DNA of 64,000 nucleotides from Bradyrhizobium sp. LTSP849 (GTDB taxonomy: Bacteria; Pseudomonadota; Alphaproteobacteria; Rhizobiales; Xanthobacteraceae). Shown piece after piece: positions 25,281 through 33,545 of this stretch (the first letter of the stretch is position 1; each line of letters begins with the position of its first letter). The DNA is taken from the NCBI RefSeq assembly GCF_000938255.1, contig NZ_JYMR01000013.1, positions 1 to 64,000 on the forward strand. Reading direction: 5' to 3'. The translations under genes and the position numbers were made by a program. Under the pieces are notes generated by a model, which was not told the DNA's origin, searched no databases, and saw only the letters and a list, made by a program, of their open reading frames with translations.

Positions 25281-25484
25281 TCAGGCCCGCCAGAAGGGTT
25301 TGTCGGCCTCAAAGGCCACATCGGTCCAGGACAGGCCAACGTCGTGGAGATCGCGGGCGGTCCAGTGGCTCAGCTCGCGACGGGTCCGGTAGCGCTCGTG
25401 CCAGACATGGATCGTTTCGCCGATCTGGTAGATCAGGCCGGGTGCATGATGATTTGTCATCGAATTATCGGTACAAGTAGACAT
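25281..25484 (-). CDS. DUF1127 family small protein
   Basis: This 67-residue protein has the DUF1127 core in RRELSHWTARDLHDVGLSWT and ends KPFWRA. The N-terminal IYQIGETIHVWHERYRTR is the usual amphipathic, arginine-containing lead. Some small DUF1127 proteins of Rhizobiales bind RNA and affect phosphate and carbon metabolism, but the role of this one is unknown. GAGGAGC 6 bp upstream of the ATG at 25484 is a strong ribosome site. It is divergent from the LysR gene. Confidence 0.85.
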   Translation of the reverse strand: MSTCTDNSMTNHHAPGLIYQIGETIHVWHERYRTRRELSHWTARDLHDVGLSWTDVAFEADKPFWRA

Positions 25485-25562
25485 TTTAAGCTCCTCGAGC
25501 TAACTTGGGTGCCAATATCTGCCCGCGCGCGCGTTTCGACAAACGACAATTTGTACCTCTTC

Positions 25563-25581
25563 GCATGAAATAAGCTCATGC
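25563..25581. promoter_or_regulatory. Candidate LysR-type binding site
   Basis: GCATGA and TCATGC are perfect 6-bp arms around AATAAGC and contain the T-N11-A pattern of LysR-type boxes (25566-25578). The site is 14 bp upstream of the LysR gene start, between it and the divergent DUF1127 gene. It suggests autoregulation; no experimental support is visible. Confidence 0.4.
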
Positions 25582-25594
25582 ATTCTGCTGCCAA

Positions 25595-26494
25595 ATGACT
25601 GCCAGATTGCCTTCCCTGAACGGATTGCGGGCGTTCGAGGCCGCCGCGCGCCATCTCAGCTTCACGCTAGCCGCGGCCGAGCTGAACGTGACGCAGACCG
25701 CGATCAGCCATCAGATCCGCAGGCTCGAGGAGGAGCTCGGCATCCGCCTGTTCATCCGGCAGAACCGCGCGCTGGCGCTGACGCCTGAGGCGCGCGACTA
25801 CCTGCCGGGCGTCCGCGCCGCCTTCAACGACCTCCGCCTTGCGACCGACCGGCTGCTGCGCAAGGACGACGACAAGGTGCTGACCATCTCGACGCTGGCC
25901 TCGCTCGCCGCAAAGTGGCTGCTGCCGCGACTGACCGATTTCCAGGAGGCGCATCCCGGCATCGATGTCCGCATCACCACCTCGACCAGCCTCGTCGACT
26001 TCCAGCGCGACAATGTCGATGCGGCGATCCGCTACGGCCGTGGCCAGTGGCCGGGCCTGCGCGCCGACTGGCTGATGGCGGACGAGCTGTTTCCGGTGTG
26101 CAGCCCTTCGCTGCTGCGCGGCGACAGGCCTCTACGCCAGCCGGAGGATCTGAGGGGCTATCCACTGCTGCACACGTCCAACGCCAACAGCGACGATTGG
26201 CGGCTGTGGCTGACGGCGGCAGGCCTGCCCGCCGACATTGCCAAGCAGCCCGGCATCACCTTCGACATGATCTTCATGACCATCCAGGCCGCGATCGACG
26301 GCATCGGCGTGGCGATGGGACGGACGTCCTACGTCCAGGACGACATCGCCAAGGGCCGGCTCGTGGTTCCCTTCAAGATCGCGCTGCCGGCCGATGCGGG
26401 CTTCTACCTGGTCTCGCCGGAGGGGCGCCGCGAGGCGCCGAAGCTCGCCGCCTTCCGCGAGTGGATGATCGCTGCAACGCAGAATAAAGCCTGA
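25595..26494 (+). CDS. LysR-family transcriptional regulator (GcvA-like)
   Basis: This is a 299-residue protein of standard LysR length. The winged helix-turn-helix is [20 protein letters not shown] followed by [20 protein letters not shown] (residues about 8-50). The effector domain starts near residue 92 with [19 protein letters not shown] and contains the [16 protein letters not shown] segment typical of GcvA/TrpI-type regulators. It reads toward the MFS transporter gene 143 bp downstream, which is a likely target, and is divergent from DUF1127. Confidence 0.9.
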   Translation: MTARLPSLNGLRAFEAAARHLSFTLAAAELNVTQTAISHQIRRLEEELGIRLFIRQNRALALTPEARDYLPGVRAAFNDLRLATDRLLRKDDDKVLTISTLASLAAKWLLPRLTDFQEAHPGIDVRITTSTSLVDFQRDNVDAAIRYGRGQWPGLRADWLMADELFPVCSPSLLRGDRPLRQPEDLRGYPLLHTSNANSDDWRLWLTAAGLPADIAKQPGITFDMIFMTIQAAIDGIGVAMGRTSYVQDDIAKGRLVVPFKIALPADAGFYLVSPEGRREAPKLAAFREWMIAATQNKA

Positions 26495-26637
26495 AAAATC
26501 ATCAGCTTCCGTCGCAAAATAAGTTGACTCGCAACGCCTCGCGCGAGAGGGGTAGTCAGATTGTCACAGCAACAATCTGTCGCCTTGCCGTGAAGATGAG
26601 TTCCGGTCCGGCCGCGTCAAAAAAGGGGAGAAACGTC

Positions 26638-27969
26638 ATGGCTGGGCCAGCAGCATCCACCAATCCGCCCGAGATCAAGTCGCGCATCGGCGCGATCCTG
26701 CGCGCGACCAGCGGCAATTTCCTCGAGCAGTTCGACTTCTTCCTGTTCGGCTTCTATGCCGCCGCCATCGGCAAGGCGTTCTTCCCCTCGACCAATGAAA
26801 CCGCATCGCTGCTCAACACCTTCGGCGTCTTCTGGCTCGGCGCGCTGATGCGCCCTGTCGGCGCCATCGTGCTCGGCGCCTACATCGACCGCATCGGCCG
26901 CCGAAAGGGCCTGATCGTCACGCTGGCCATCATGGCCGCCGGCACTGTCGTCATCGCATTCTGCCCGACCTACGCGAGCATCGGCATTGCAGCACCGATC
27001 ATCGTGCTGCTCGGCCGGCTGCTGCAAGGCTTCTCCGCCGGAGTCGAGCTCGGCGGTGTCTCGGTCTATCTCGCGGAAATCTCCACGCCCGGCAATCGCG
27101 GCTTCTACACCTCGTTCCAGTCGTCGAGCCAGCAGGTTGCGATCTTCGTGGCGTCGATCCTCGGCTTCCTCCTGTCCGAGGTGATGCCGGCCGACACCGT
27201 GGCCGCCTGGGGCTGGCGCATTCCGTTCTTCGTGGGCTGCTTGATCATCCCCTTGATCTTCATGCTGCGGCGGACGCTCGAAGAGACACCGGCCTTCCTC
27301 GCGATGAAGAAGCATCCGACCGCGAACGAGGTGTTCGCCTCCGCGCTCGCCAACTGGCGCATCGTCATCCTCGGCATGATGATCGCGATCCTGACCACGA
27401 CGACGTTCTACTTCGTCACCGTCTACACGCCGACCTTCGGCAAGACCGTGCTGAAGCTGTCGACGCAGGACGCCCTGCTTGTCACGCTGCTGGTCGCGGT
27501 CAGCAATTTCATCTGGAATCCGGTCGGTGGCGCGCTGTCCGACCGCATCGGCCGCAAACCGGTGCTGCTCGCCATCGCCGGCCTGGCGTTCGTCACCGCC
27601 TATCCGGCATTGTCCTGGCTGGTGGCGGCGCCGACCTTCGGCAAGCTGCTCGCGGTCGAGATGATGTTCTCGTTCTATTTCGGCATGTACAGCGGCACCA
27701 TGCTCGGTGCACTCGTCGAGATCGTGCCGGCGCATGTCCGCACCACCTGCTTCTCGCTCGCCTTTGCGCTCGCTGCTGCGCTGTTCGGCACCTTCACGCC
27801 GTTCGCCTCGACCTTGCTGATCGAGCACACCGGCGACAAGGCCTCGCCCGGTTTGTGGCTGATGCTCGCAGCCTTCCTCGGCATCATCGCGACGTCGATC
27901 GTCTATCGCGGCGGCCGCCAGGCGGTGACGACGTATGATGCGGTTGGCGAACCGGCGGCAAGCCACTGA
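26638..27969 (+). CDS. MFS metabolite:H+ symporter (citrate/dicarboxylate type)
   Basis: This 443-residue protein has 12 membrane segments. The ATG at 26638 has AAAAGGGGAG 8 bp upstream. [20 protein letters not shown] is the first segment of the metabolite:H+ symporter group (a D-x-x-x-F-G-F motif). The loop [20 protein letters not shown] between segments 2 and 3 and [19 protein letters not shown] between segments 8 and 9 are the duplicated MFS signatures. [20 protein letters not shown] is typical of citrate and shikimate transporters. It probably imports an organic acid under control of the upstream LysR protein; the substrate is unproven. Confidence 0.88.
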   Translation: MAGPAASTNPPEIKSRIGAILRATSGNFLEQFDFFLFGFYAAAIGKAFFPSTNETASLLNTFGVFWLGALMRPVGAIVLGAYIDRIGRRKGLIVTLAIMAAGTVVIAFCPTYASIGIAAPIIVLLGRLLQGFSAGVELGGVSVYLAEISTPGNRGFYTSFQSSSQQVAIFVASILGFLLSEVMPADTVAAWGWRIPFFVGCLIIPLIFMLRRTLEETPAFLAMKKHPTANEVFASALANWRIVILGMMIAILTTTTFYFVTVYTPTFGKTVLKLSTQDALLVTLLVAVSNFIWNPVGGALSDRIGRKPVLLAIAGLAFVTAYPALSWLVAAPTFGKLLAVEMMFSFYFGMYSGTMLGALVEIVPAHVRTTCFSLAFALAAALFGTFTPFASTLLIEHTGDKASPGLWLMLAAFLGIIATSIVYRGGRQAVTTYDAVGEPAASH

Positions 27970-27971
27970 TG

Positions 27972-28075
27972 GTCATTCCGGGACGCCCGAAGGGCGAGCC
28001 CGGAATCCATTTCTCCCAGCATTCCTGTCGCACAATGGATTCCGGGCTCGATGCTTTGCATCGCCCCGGAATGAC
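27972..28075. repeat. Palindromic intergenic repeat, family E
   Basis: GTCATTCCGGGACGCCCGAAG at the left and CATCGCCCCGGAATGAC at the right flank GAGCCCGGAATCCAT and ATGGATTCCGGGCTC. It sits between the convergent MFS and Rieske genes. No other full copy is seen in the window. Confidence 0.8.
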
Positions 28076-28084
28076 GGTGGGGAC

Positions 28085-28501
28085 TTACAGCTCAACCACC
28101 ACATAATCGCTCTCGACCCGCACCGGGATAGTCTCCGCGACATAGGGCCCCTTGACCACGCTCGCGCCCGGCTCGACATGGGCCGCATATGCCTTCACGC
28201 GGAAGCGGCGGGGGTCGCAATAGGATTGGCCGGTGCGGATGTCGAATTCCCAGCCGTGCCATGGACAGCGGATAATCTCCCCCAACTTGGTGTATTCGAT
28301 CTCGCCGGGGTCGCTCGATTGCGCAAGCCCGATCAGCGGGCCCTCGCACAGCGCCGCGCCCTGATGCGGGCAGCGGTTCATCAGACCGAAATACTCGCCC
28401 TTGATGTTGAAGACCGCGATCGGCCGTCCCTCGATCTCCAGAAATTTTCGCGTGCCCGGCGGCAGCTCATCGACCGCCGCAATCACATGCCGCGCCATCA
28501 A
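28085..28501 (-). CDS. Rieske [2Fe-2S] ferredoxin-like protein
   Basis: This 138-residue protein has the two Rieske cluster motifs, CPHQG (C-x-H) and CPWHGWEF (C-x2-H). They are 32 residues apart, longer than the 15-17 common in ring-hydroxylating ferredoxins but within the range known for Rieske proteins. The N-terminal half matches oxygenase-type small ferredoxins (FLEIEGRPIAVFNIKGEYFG). Its start overlaps the upstream amidohydrolase stop by 4 bp (ATGA). It may pass electrons to an oxygenase not present in this window, or act in a demethylase or decarboxylase system with the amidohydrolases. Confidence 0.85.
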   Translation of the reverse strand: MMARHVIAAVDELPPGTRKFLEIEGRPIAVFNIKGEYFGLMNRCPHQGAALCEGPLIGLAQSSDPGEIEYTKLGEIIRCPWHGWEFDIRTGQSYCDPRRFRVKAYAAHVEPGASVVKGPYVAETIPVRVESDYVVVEL

Positions 28502-29607
28502 CTCATCCCGTAAAGCTTCTTGGCATTGCCGAGATAGAACGCCTCGCGATTGGCCTCGCTGACGCCGGCCGGCAGCACGCGCGACGGCTCGTCATAGTCC
28601 CAATGCGGATAGTCGGTCGCGAACAACAGCCGATCCCAGCCGATCCATTTGATGACGTCGAACAGATCCTCGCGCCGCTCCGGATCCTCCATCGGCTGCG
28701 TCGTCCACCATACCTGCTCGCGGATATATTCCGACGGCGGACGCTTCACATGCGGCACCTCGCTGCGCAGGCGCTGCCAGACCTTGTCGAGCCGCCAGGC
28801 CAGCGACGGCGCCCAGCCGAAGCCCGCCTCGATCATCACCATCTTCAATTTCGGAAAGCGCTCGAACACGCCTTCCAGAACAATACTGGCCAGTGCCGAT
28901 TGCTGGCACTGCGAATGTCCCACCATCTCCTCGATGTAATAGCTCGGCCAGCCCGACGGCGTGATCGGGTTGCCGCCGAAGCCGAAGGCGTGGACGCCGA
29001 CCGGCAGGCCCGCCTCTTCCGCAGCCTGATAGATCGGCCAGTAGCGGCGTTGGCCGAGCGGCTCGACATTGCGGCTGAGCAGCAGCACCTGAACGAAATT
29101 CTTGTCGCCGGCGCGCTCGCGGATTTCGGCGGCGGCCGACAACCCGTCTTCATTGCCGACGACGATCGACGCCTTCAGCCGCTTGTCCTTGCTGGTCCAT
29201 TTGTCGATCTGCCAGTCGTTGATCGCCGAGCACAGCGCGGCCGAGAGCTCGTGATTGCGGATGCCCTGCCCGGAGTTGAGCGGATTGAGCACGCCGAGCT
29301 GTACGTTGTTGGGATCGAGCAGCTGCTTCTGCATGAAGGACAGCGAGGACCCCTGCGGGCCGCCTTCCGGCGGATAGGCGTCGCGGCGCGAGGCATTGGG
29401 CTGGGCCTTCGGATAGGGCGGACCTTCCATCATGCCCTGATAGGCATGGACGCCGTAGATCTCGAGATGATGCTGCCAGCGTTTGGCCAGATAAGGATAG
29501 AGCTCGGTGCGGCTGGCGCGCGCCGGATGGATGTCGCAGTCCGCGATCGCGGTTTTGACGGTCAGGGGGGAAGCGGCTTCGGTGCCTTCGCGGAACTGGA
29601 TATTCAT
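28498..29607 (-). CDS. Amidohydrolase-2 family metal-dependent hydrolase (paralogue 1)
   Basis: This 369-residue TIM-barrel protein starts with TAIADCDIHPARASRT (the D-x-H metal motif in DCDIH). VGVHAFGFGG supplies the barrel His, and FATDYPHWDYDEPSRVLP the terminal Asp. The family includes ACMSD and LigW-type decarboxylases and amide or lactone hydrolases; the substrate is unknown. It is paralogous to the gene at 29632-30690 and coupled to the Rieske gene (4-bp overlap). The three genes form an operon on the minus strand. Confidence 0.87.
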   Translation of the reverse strand: MNIQFREGTEAASPLTVKTAIADCDIHPARASRTELYPYLAKRWQHHLEIYGVHAYQGMMEGPPYPKAQPNASRRDAYPPEGGPQGSSLSFMQKQLLDPNNVQLGVLNPLNSGQGIRNHELSAALCSAINDWQIDKWTSKDKRLKASIVVGNEDGLSAAAEIRERAGDKNFVQVLLLSRNVEPLGQRRYWPIYQAAEEAGLPVGVHAFGFGGNPITPSGWPSYYIEEMVGHSQCQQSALASIVLEGVFERFPKLKMVMIEAGFGWAPSLAWRLDKVWQRLRSEVPHVKRPPSEYIREQVWWTTQPMEDPERREDLFDVIKWIGWDRLLFATDYPHWDYDEPSRVLPAGVSEANREAFYLGNAKKLYGMS

Positions 29608-29631
29608 CGCCTTGCCTCCTTTGGCAGCGGG

Positions 29632-30690
29632 CTAAGTCAGGCGGGGATAGGTGGCGAGCGGATTGTCGATCATGATCTTGCGCACGAGATCGGGGGTGAG
29701 ACCTGCGGGCAGCGCGTCCTGGCCGTCGAACTGCCAGTGCGGGTAGTCCGTGGAGAATAGGACCAATTCATCCGACTGCATATGATCAAACAGGCGAATT
29801 AATGTCGCTTCGTCCGGCGGCGCGTCAAATGGCTGTAACGAGAAGCGGATGTTGCTTCGCACAATTTCAAGCGGCGCGCGATCGACCCAGGGCGTCTCCA
29901 TCCGCACCCCGCGCCAGAATTTGTGCAGACGCCAGAGATAGGGGGAGATCCAGGAGATGCCGGATTCCAGCATCACCATCTTCAGCCGCGGATATTTGGC
30001 GAACACGCCCTCGACGATCAGGCTGGTGAGCTGGGTCTGGAACGCCTGGGCCTGACCGACATAATCCTCGATGTGGTAGGAACCCCAGCCCACCGCGGTC
30101 GGCGGATTGTGATAAGCGGAACCGGCGTGGATGCCGATCGGCAGTTCCAGCCGTTCCGCCGCCTCGTAGATCGGCCACAGCGCGCGCTTGCCCAGTGGCG
30201 TGTCGCCCATCACCAGCATCAGCACCTGCACGAAGCGCCGGTCCTGCGCGCAGCGCTCGATCTCGACAACGGCCTTCTCGACGCTTTGCGTCGGGATCAC
30301 GATCGAGCCGCGCAGCCGCGGATCGCGATCGAGCCATTCCTTCGCCAGCCATTCATTCAGCGCGCGGCAGAACGCGGCTTGCAGATCCTCGGAAAACACC
30401 ATCTGCACGCCGTAAAGCGGATTGCAGATGGCATACGTGAGCCGAAAGGGTTCGAGCACATGGCGCTGCATGTCGTCGAGGCTTTCGCCGGGTTTGCCCG
30501 TTTCTGGACGCCAGTCCGGCCGCGCCACGATCGGCGAGTTCTTCGGATAGGATTGCGAGACGAGGTCGACCATGCCGCGCGTCGTCACCTGGTCGCGCCA
30601 GTAGTCGTTGAGATACGGCAGCAGGCTGGTCAGATGCGGCACGGCCGGATGCACGTCGCAATCCACCCCGCCGGCGATCAGGGACGCCAT
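29632..30690 (-). CDS. Amidohydrolase-2 family metal-dependent hydrolase (paralogue 2)
   Basis: This 352-residue protein has GGVDCDVHPAVPHLTSLLPY with the D-x-H motif, LPIGIHAGSAYHN and FSTDYPHWQFDGQDALP, matching the same TIM-barrel amidohydrolase subfamily as the next gene. The two proteins share layout and motif order but are clearly divergent (352 and 369 residues). It is the first gene of the operon; 24 bp separate it from the second. Two paralogues may form a heteromeric enzyme or act on successive intermediates. Confidence 0.87.
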   Translation of the reverse strand: MASLIAGGVDCDVHPAVPHLTSLLPYLNDYWRDQVTTRGMVDLVSQSYPKNSPIVARPDWRPETGKPGESLDDMQRHVLEPFRLTYAICNPLYGVQMVFSEDLQAAFCRALNEWLAKEWLDRDPRLRGSIVIPTQSVEKAVVEIERCAQDRRFVQVLMLVMGDTPLGKRALWPIYEAAERLELPIGIHAGSAYHNPPTAVGWGSYHIEDYVGQAQAFQTQLTSLIVEGVFAKYPRLKMVMLESGISWISPYLWRLHKFWRGVRMETPWVDRAPLEIVRSNIRFSLQPFDAPPDEATLIRLFDHMQSDELVLFSTDYPHWQFDGQDALPAGLTPDLVRKIMIDNPLATYPRLT

Positions 30691-30859
30691 GACGTCTCCC
30701 TTTTGCGTTTCCTCTTGACGTTACTTTTGCGCAGCGCTTCGCCGCGCCGTCTTGCGTCCTGCCATTCAAGCAGGCCTGCCCGCCGCCTGCAACTCGGCCA
30801 AAGCCGCTGTCATATGCTAGGAAGGCGCAGCTCGGTTGCGATGGAGTGAGGTACAGGAC

Positions 30860-31342
30860 ATGAAAGAGCTTGTCGGCATTGCGGAACAGGTCGCGGCGAA
30901 ACTGACCGCGCGCAAACAGACCATCGCGGTCGCGGAATCCTCGACCGGCGGCCTGATCTCGGCCAGCCTGCTCGCAGTGCCCGGTGCGTCGGCCTATTTC
31001 CTCGGCGGCGCCGTGGTCTACACCCGCGACGCCCGGCGCGTGCTGATGGATATTTCGGATGACGGCATGAAGGGCTTTCGTTCGTCCTCGGAGCCTTATG
31101 CGCAACTCCTGGCCGAGCAGATGCGCGGCCGCTTCAATAGCGACTGGGGGCTTTCGGAAACAGGCGCCACCGGCCCCACCGGCAACCGCTACGGCGACGC
31201 GGCCGGCCACAGCTGCATGGCGGTGGCTGGCCCCGCGGCGGAGGTGATCACGCTGGAGACCGGGAGCAATGACCGGTTTGCGAACATGCAAGTGTTTGCG
31301 GCGACGGCGCTGAAGTTGCTGCTGAGGAAGTTGGAGGGGTGA
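30860..31342 (+). CDS. CinA C-terminal-family nicotinamide-nucleotide amidohydrolase
   Basis: This 160-residue protein consists only of the CinA C-terminal (PncC) domain: IAVAESSTGGLISASLLAVPGAS with the catalytic Ser, FLGGAVVYTRDARRVLMDIS and TGATGPTGNRYGD. Family members deamidate nicotinamide mononucleotide in NAD recycling. The second family Ser/Lys region appears altered (LSETGATGPTG). It is divergent from the amidohydrolase operon. The ATG at 30860 has GTGAGGTACAGG upstream; an earlier in-frame ATG at 30836 is less likely. Confidence 0.82.
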   Translation: MKELVGIAEQVAAKLTARKQTIAVAESSTGGLISASLLAVPGASAYFLGGAVVYTRDARRVLMDISDDGMKGFRSSSEPYAQLLAEQMRGRFNSDWGLSETGATGPTGNRYGDAAGHSCMAVAGPAAEVITLETGSNDRFANMQVFAATALKLLLRKLEG

Positions 31343-31385
31343 GCTGCTGTGCTGTGAGTGAGGGCAGTATCGCCACAAACACCGC

Positions 31386-31489
31386 TGTCATGCCACGCGA
31401 AGGCGGGGCATCCAGTACGCCGCAGCCTATCGATTCAATCACGACTGTCTCGGAGTACTGGATCGCCCGGCCAAGCCGGGCAAGGACAG
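31386..31489. repeat. Palindromic intergenic repeat, family D (copy 3)
   Basis: TGTCATGCCACGCGAAGGCG at the left and GCCAAGCCGGGCAAGGACAG at the right flank GCATCCAGTACGCCGCAG and GGAGTACTGGATCGCCC. It fills the space between the convergent CinA and DUF1488 genes. Confidence 0.85.
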
Positions 31490-31506
31490 CGGAGAACGGA
31501 GCGACA

Positions 31507-31785
31507 CTACCGCCCCAAATGCCGCATGAAAATCCGCACCACGTAGCCCTTGAAGCGCGGCGCCTCGTCGAAGACATCCGACGCGATCCGTTCGACGGTC
31601 TCGCGCAGCGACACGAACTGCGCCTGGCGGGCGCTGCTTTCGGTGCCCTGCATGCCCGCAAGCTCGTCCAGCGCCGCGTCGCTGATCTGGCAGTCCACGA
31701 CCTCGCCGTCGTTCATCATGGTGAAGCGAAAGGCCAGCCGTTCAAGGTCATGGCCGATGATCCTGTCGCGCGTCAGCGGCATCAA
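31507..31785 (-). CDS. DUF1488 family protein
   Basis: This 92-residue protein includes LAFRFTMMNDGEVVDCQISDAALDE and ends with DEAPRFKGYVVRIFMRHLGR, the DUF1488 pattern. It is a small cytoplasmic protein of unknown function common in Rhizobiales. The start is either of the first two Met codons (31785 or 31782). It follows the AMP nucleosidase gene by 76 bp in the same direction. Confidence 0.78.
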   Translation of the reverse strand: MMPLTRDRIIGHDLERLAFRFTMMNDGEVVDCQISDAALDELAGMQGTESSARQAQFVSLRETVERIASDVFDEAPRFKGYVVRIFMRHLGR

Positions 31786-31861
31786 GTCGTCCCGGTCGAG
31801 CCCCCGAACGAGACAATGCTAAAAATCTTTCCGCCTGTCAGCAGCAAACAGAGACTTCGCC

Positions 31862-33331
31862 CTACTGAAACGCGACTTCGGCGAAGCTGCGAAGCTTTCG
31901 CGAATGCAACCGCTCCGATTCCTGCTGCTTGAGCCGCTCCAGCGCCTTCAGGCCGATCTCGAGATGCTGGCCGACGCGGCGGCGGTAGAATTCGCTGGCC
32001 ATGCCCGCCAGCTTGATCTCGCCATGCAGCGGCTTGTCGGAGACGCACAGCAGCGTGCCGTAGGGGACGCGGAAGCGGTAGCCGTTGGCGGCGATCGCAG
32101 CCGATTCCATGTCGAGCGCCACCGCACGCGATTGCGACAGGCGACGAATGACCTCGGGACCGCTGATCTCCCAATTGCGGTTGTCGACGCTGGCAACGGT
32201 GCCCGTGCGCATCAGGCGCTTGAGCTCAAAACCTTCCAGGCCCGTGACGTCTTCGACCGCCTCTTCGAGCGCGACCTGCATCTCGGCCAGCGCCGGGATC
32301 GGCACCCATAGCGGCAGCTCGCGATCGAGCACGTGGTCCTCGCGCACATAGCCATGGGCGAGCACGTAGTCGCCGAGCCGCTGCGTGTTGCGCAAGCCGG
32401 CGCAATGCCCGAGCATCAGCCAGGCGTGCGGCCGCAGCACCGCGACGTGATCGGTGACGTTGCGCGCGTTGGACGGGCCGGTGCCGATGTTGATCAGGGT
32501 AATGCCGCGATAGCCGGGCGCGACCAGATGAAAGGCCGGCATCTGCGGCGCGCGCACGGGTGCTGTACCCGTCGTTGCGCCGCCATTGCGCATGATGACG
32601 TTTCCGGGCGCGACAAAGGCGTCGAGGCCCGCCTCGCCGGACTGAAGGCGCTGCTCGCAAAGCTGGGCGAATGCATCGACATAGAACTGGTAGTTGGTGA
32701 AAATGACAAAGTTCTGGAAATGCTCGGGGTCGGTGCCGGTGTAGTGATAGAGCCGGCGCAGCGAGTAATCGACGCGGGCGGCGCGAAACAGCGACAGCGG
32801 CTCGGGCGTGCCCGGCTGAAGCTCGAACGTGCCGTCGGCGATCGCATCGTCCATGGTGGCGAGATCGGGCACGTCGAACGCATCGCGCAGCGACCGCGTC
32901 ACGGGCGAATTCTCGCTGGTGGTGATGGCGGCTTCAATGTTGATATCGCGGCGATAGGCGAAGTGAACGGGGATCGGCTCACTGGATTCACCAATTTCGA
33001 CCGGCACGCCGTGATTCTGGATCAGCAATCCGATCTGCTCGGTGAGATAGGCGCGGAACAAATCCGGCCTGGTCACGCTGGTTTCGTGCACGCCGGGCCG
33101 GGCGACGAAGCCATAGGCAAGACGCGAGTCGAGCCGCGCATGCGTCGCAGTCGTGACCCGGACGAAGGGATAATAGGCTCTCGCGCGCGTCGTGACGGCC
33201 TCGCCGTTGACATAGGCCTCGAACCGGTCGCGCAGGAATTTTGTGTTGCGCTCATAGATCTCTTCGAGGCGGGCGACGGCCGCGGCCGGGTCGATGAAGG
33301 CTTCGGTGGCGATGGAGGGTGGGGTCTGCAT
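31862..33331 (-). CDS. amn: AMP nucleosidase
   Basis: This 489-residue protein from the ATG at 33331 is of the usual length for proteobacterial AMP nucleosidase. The N-terminal part carries ARAYYPFVRVTTATHARLDSR and the central and C-terminal part is a nucleoside phosphorylase-like fold with GYRGITLINIGTGPSNARNV, HAWLMLGHCAGLR and AVALDMESAAIAANGYRFRV, where DMES is the catalytic/ribose-binding segment. It hydrolyses AMP to adenine and ribose 5-phosphate. The longer frame up to 33448 translates a repeat element and is spurious. Confidence 0.92.
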   Translation of the reverse strand: MQTPPSIATEAFIDPAAAVARLEEIYERNTKFLRDRFEAYVNGEAVTTRARAYYPFVRVTTATHARLDSRLAYGFVARPGVHETSVTRPDLFRAYLTEQIGLLIQNHGVPVEIGESSEPIPVHFAYRRDINIEAAITTSENSPVTRSLRDAFDVPDLATMDDAIADGTFELQPGTPEPLSLFRAARVDYSLRRLYHYTGTDPEHFQNFVIFTNYQFYVDAFAQLCEQRLQSGEAGLDAFVAPGNVIMRNGGATTGTAPVRAPQMPAFHLVAPGYRGITLINIGTGPSNARNVTDHVAVLRPHAWLMLGHCAGLRNTQRLGDYVLAHGYVREDHVLDRELPLWVPIPALAEMQVALEEAVEDVTGLEGFELKRLMRTGTVASVDNRNWEISGPEVIRRLSQSRAVALDMESAAIAANGYRFRVPYGTLLCVSDKPLHGEIKLAGMASEFYRRRVGQHLEIGLKALERLKQQESERLHSRKLRSFAEVAFQ

Positions 33332-33385
33332 TGTTCGACGCCGGGTTGCTGGGGCCTGAGTCGAACTATAGCAAGAACGAGAAAG

Positions 33386-33476
33386 CGTAGGGTGGGCAAA
33401 GCGAAGCGTGCCCACCATCTTCATTGCCGAACGAAAAATGGTGGGCACGGCGCTTTGCGCCTTTGCCCACCCTACG
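33386..33476. repeat. Palindromic intergenic repeat, family B (copy 4)
   Basis: CGTAGGGTGGGCAAAGCGAAG at the left and CGCCTTTGCCCACCCTACG at the right flank GCGTGCCCACC and GGTGGGCACGG. This is the least disturbed of the five copies. Confidence 0.92.
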
Positions 33477-33545
33477 AGATCGAGTCTGCCGCTCGAGATC
33501 CCGGATGCGCGCCAAGCGCGCTCCGGGATGCTGCGCCTTCGCGCG

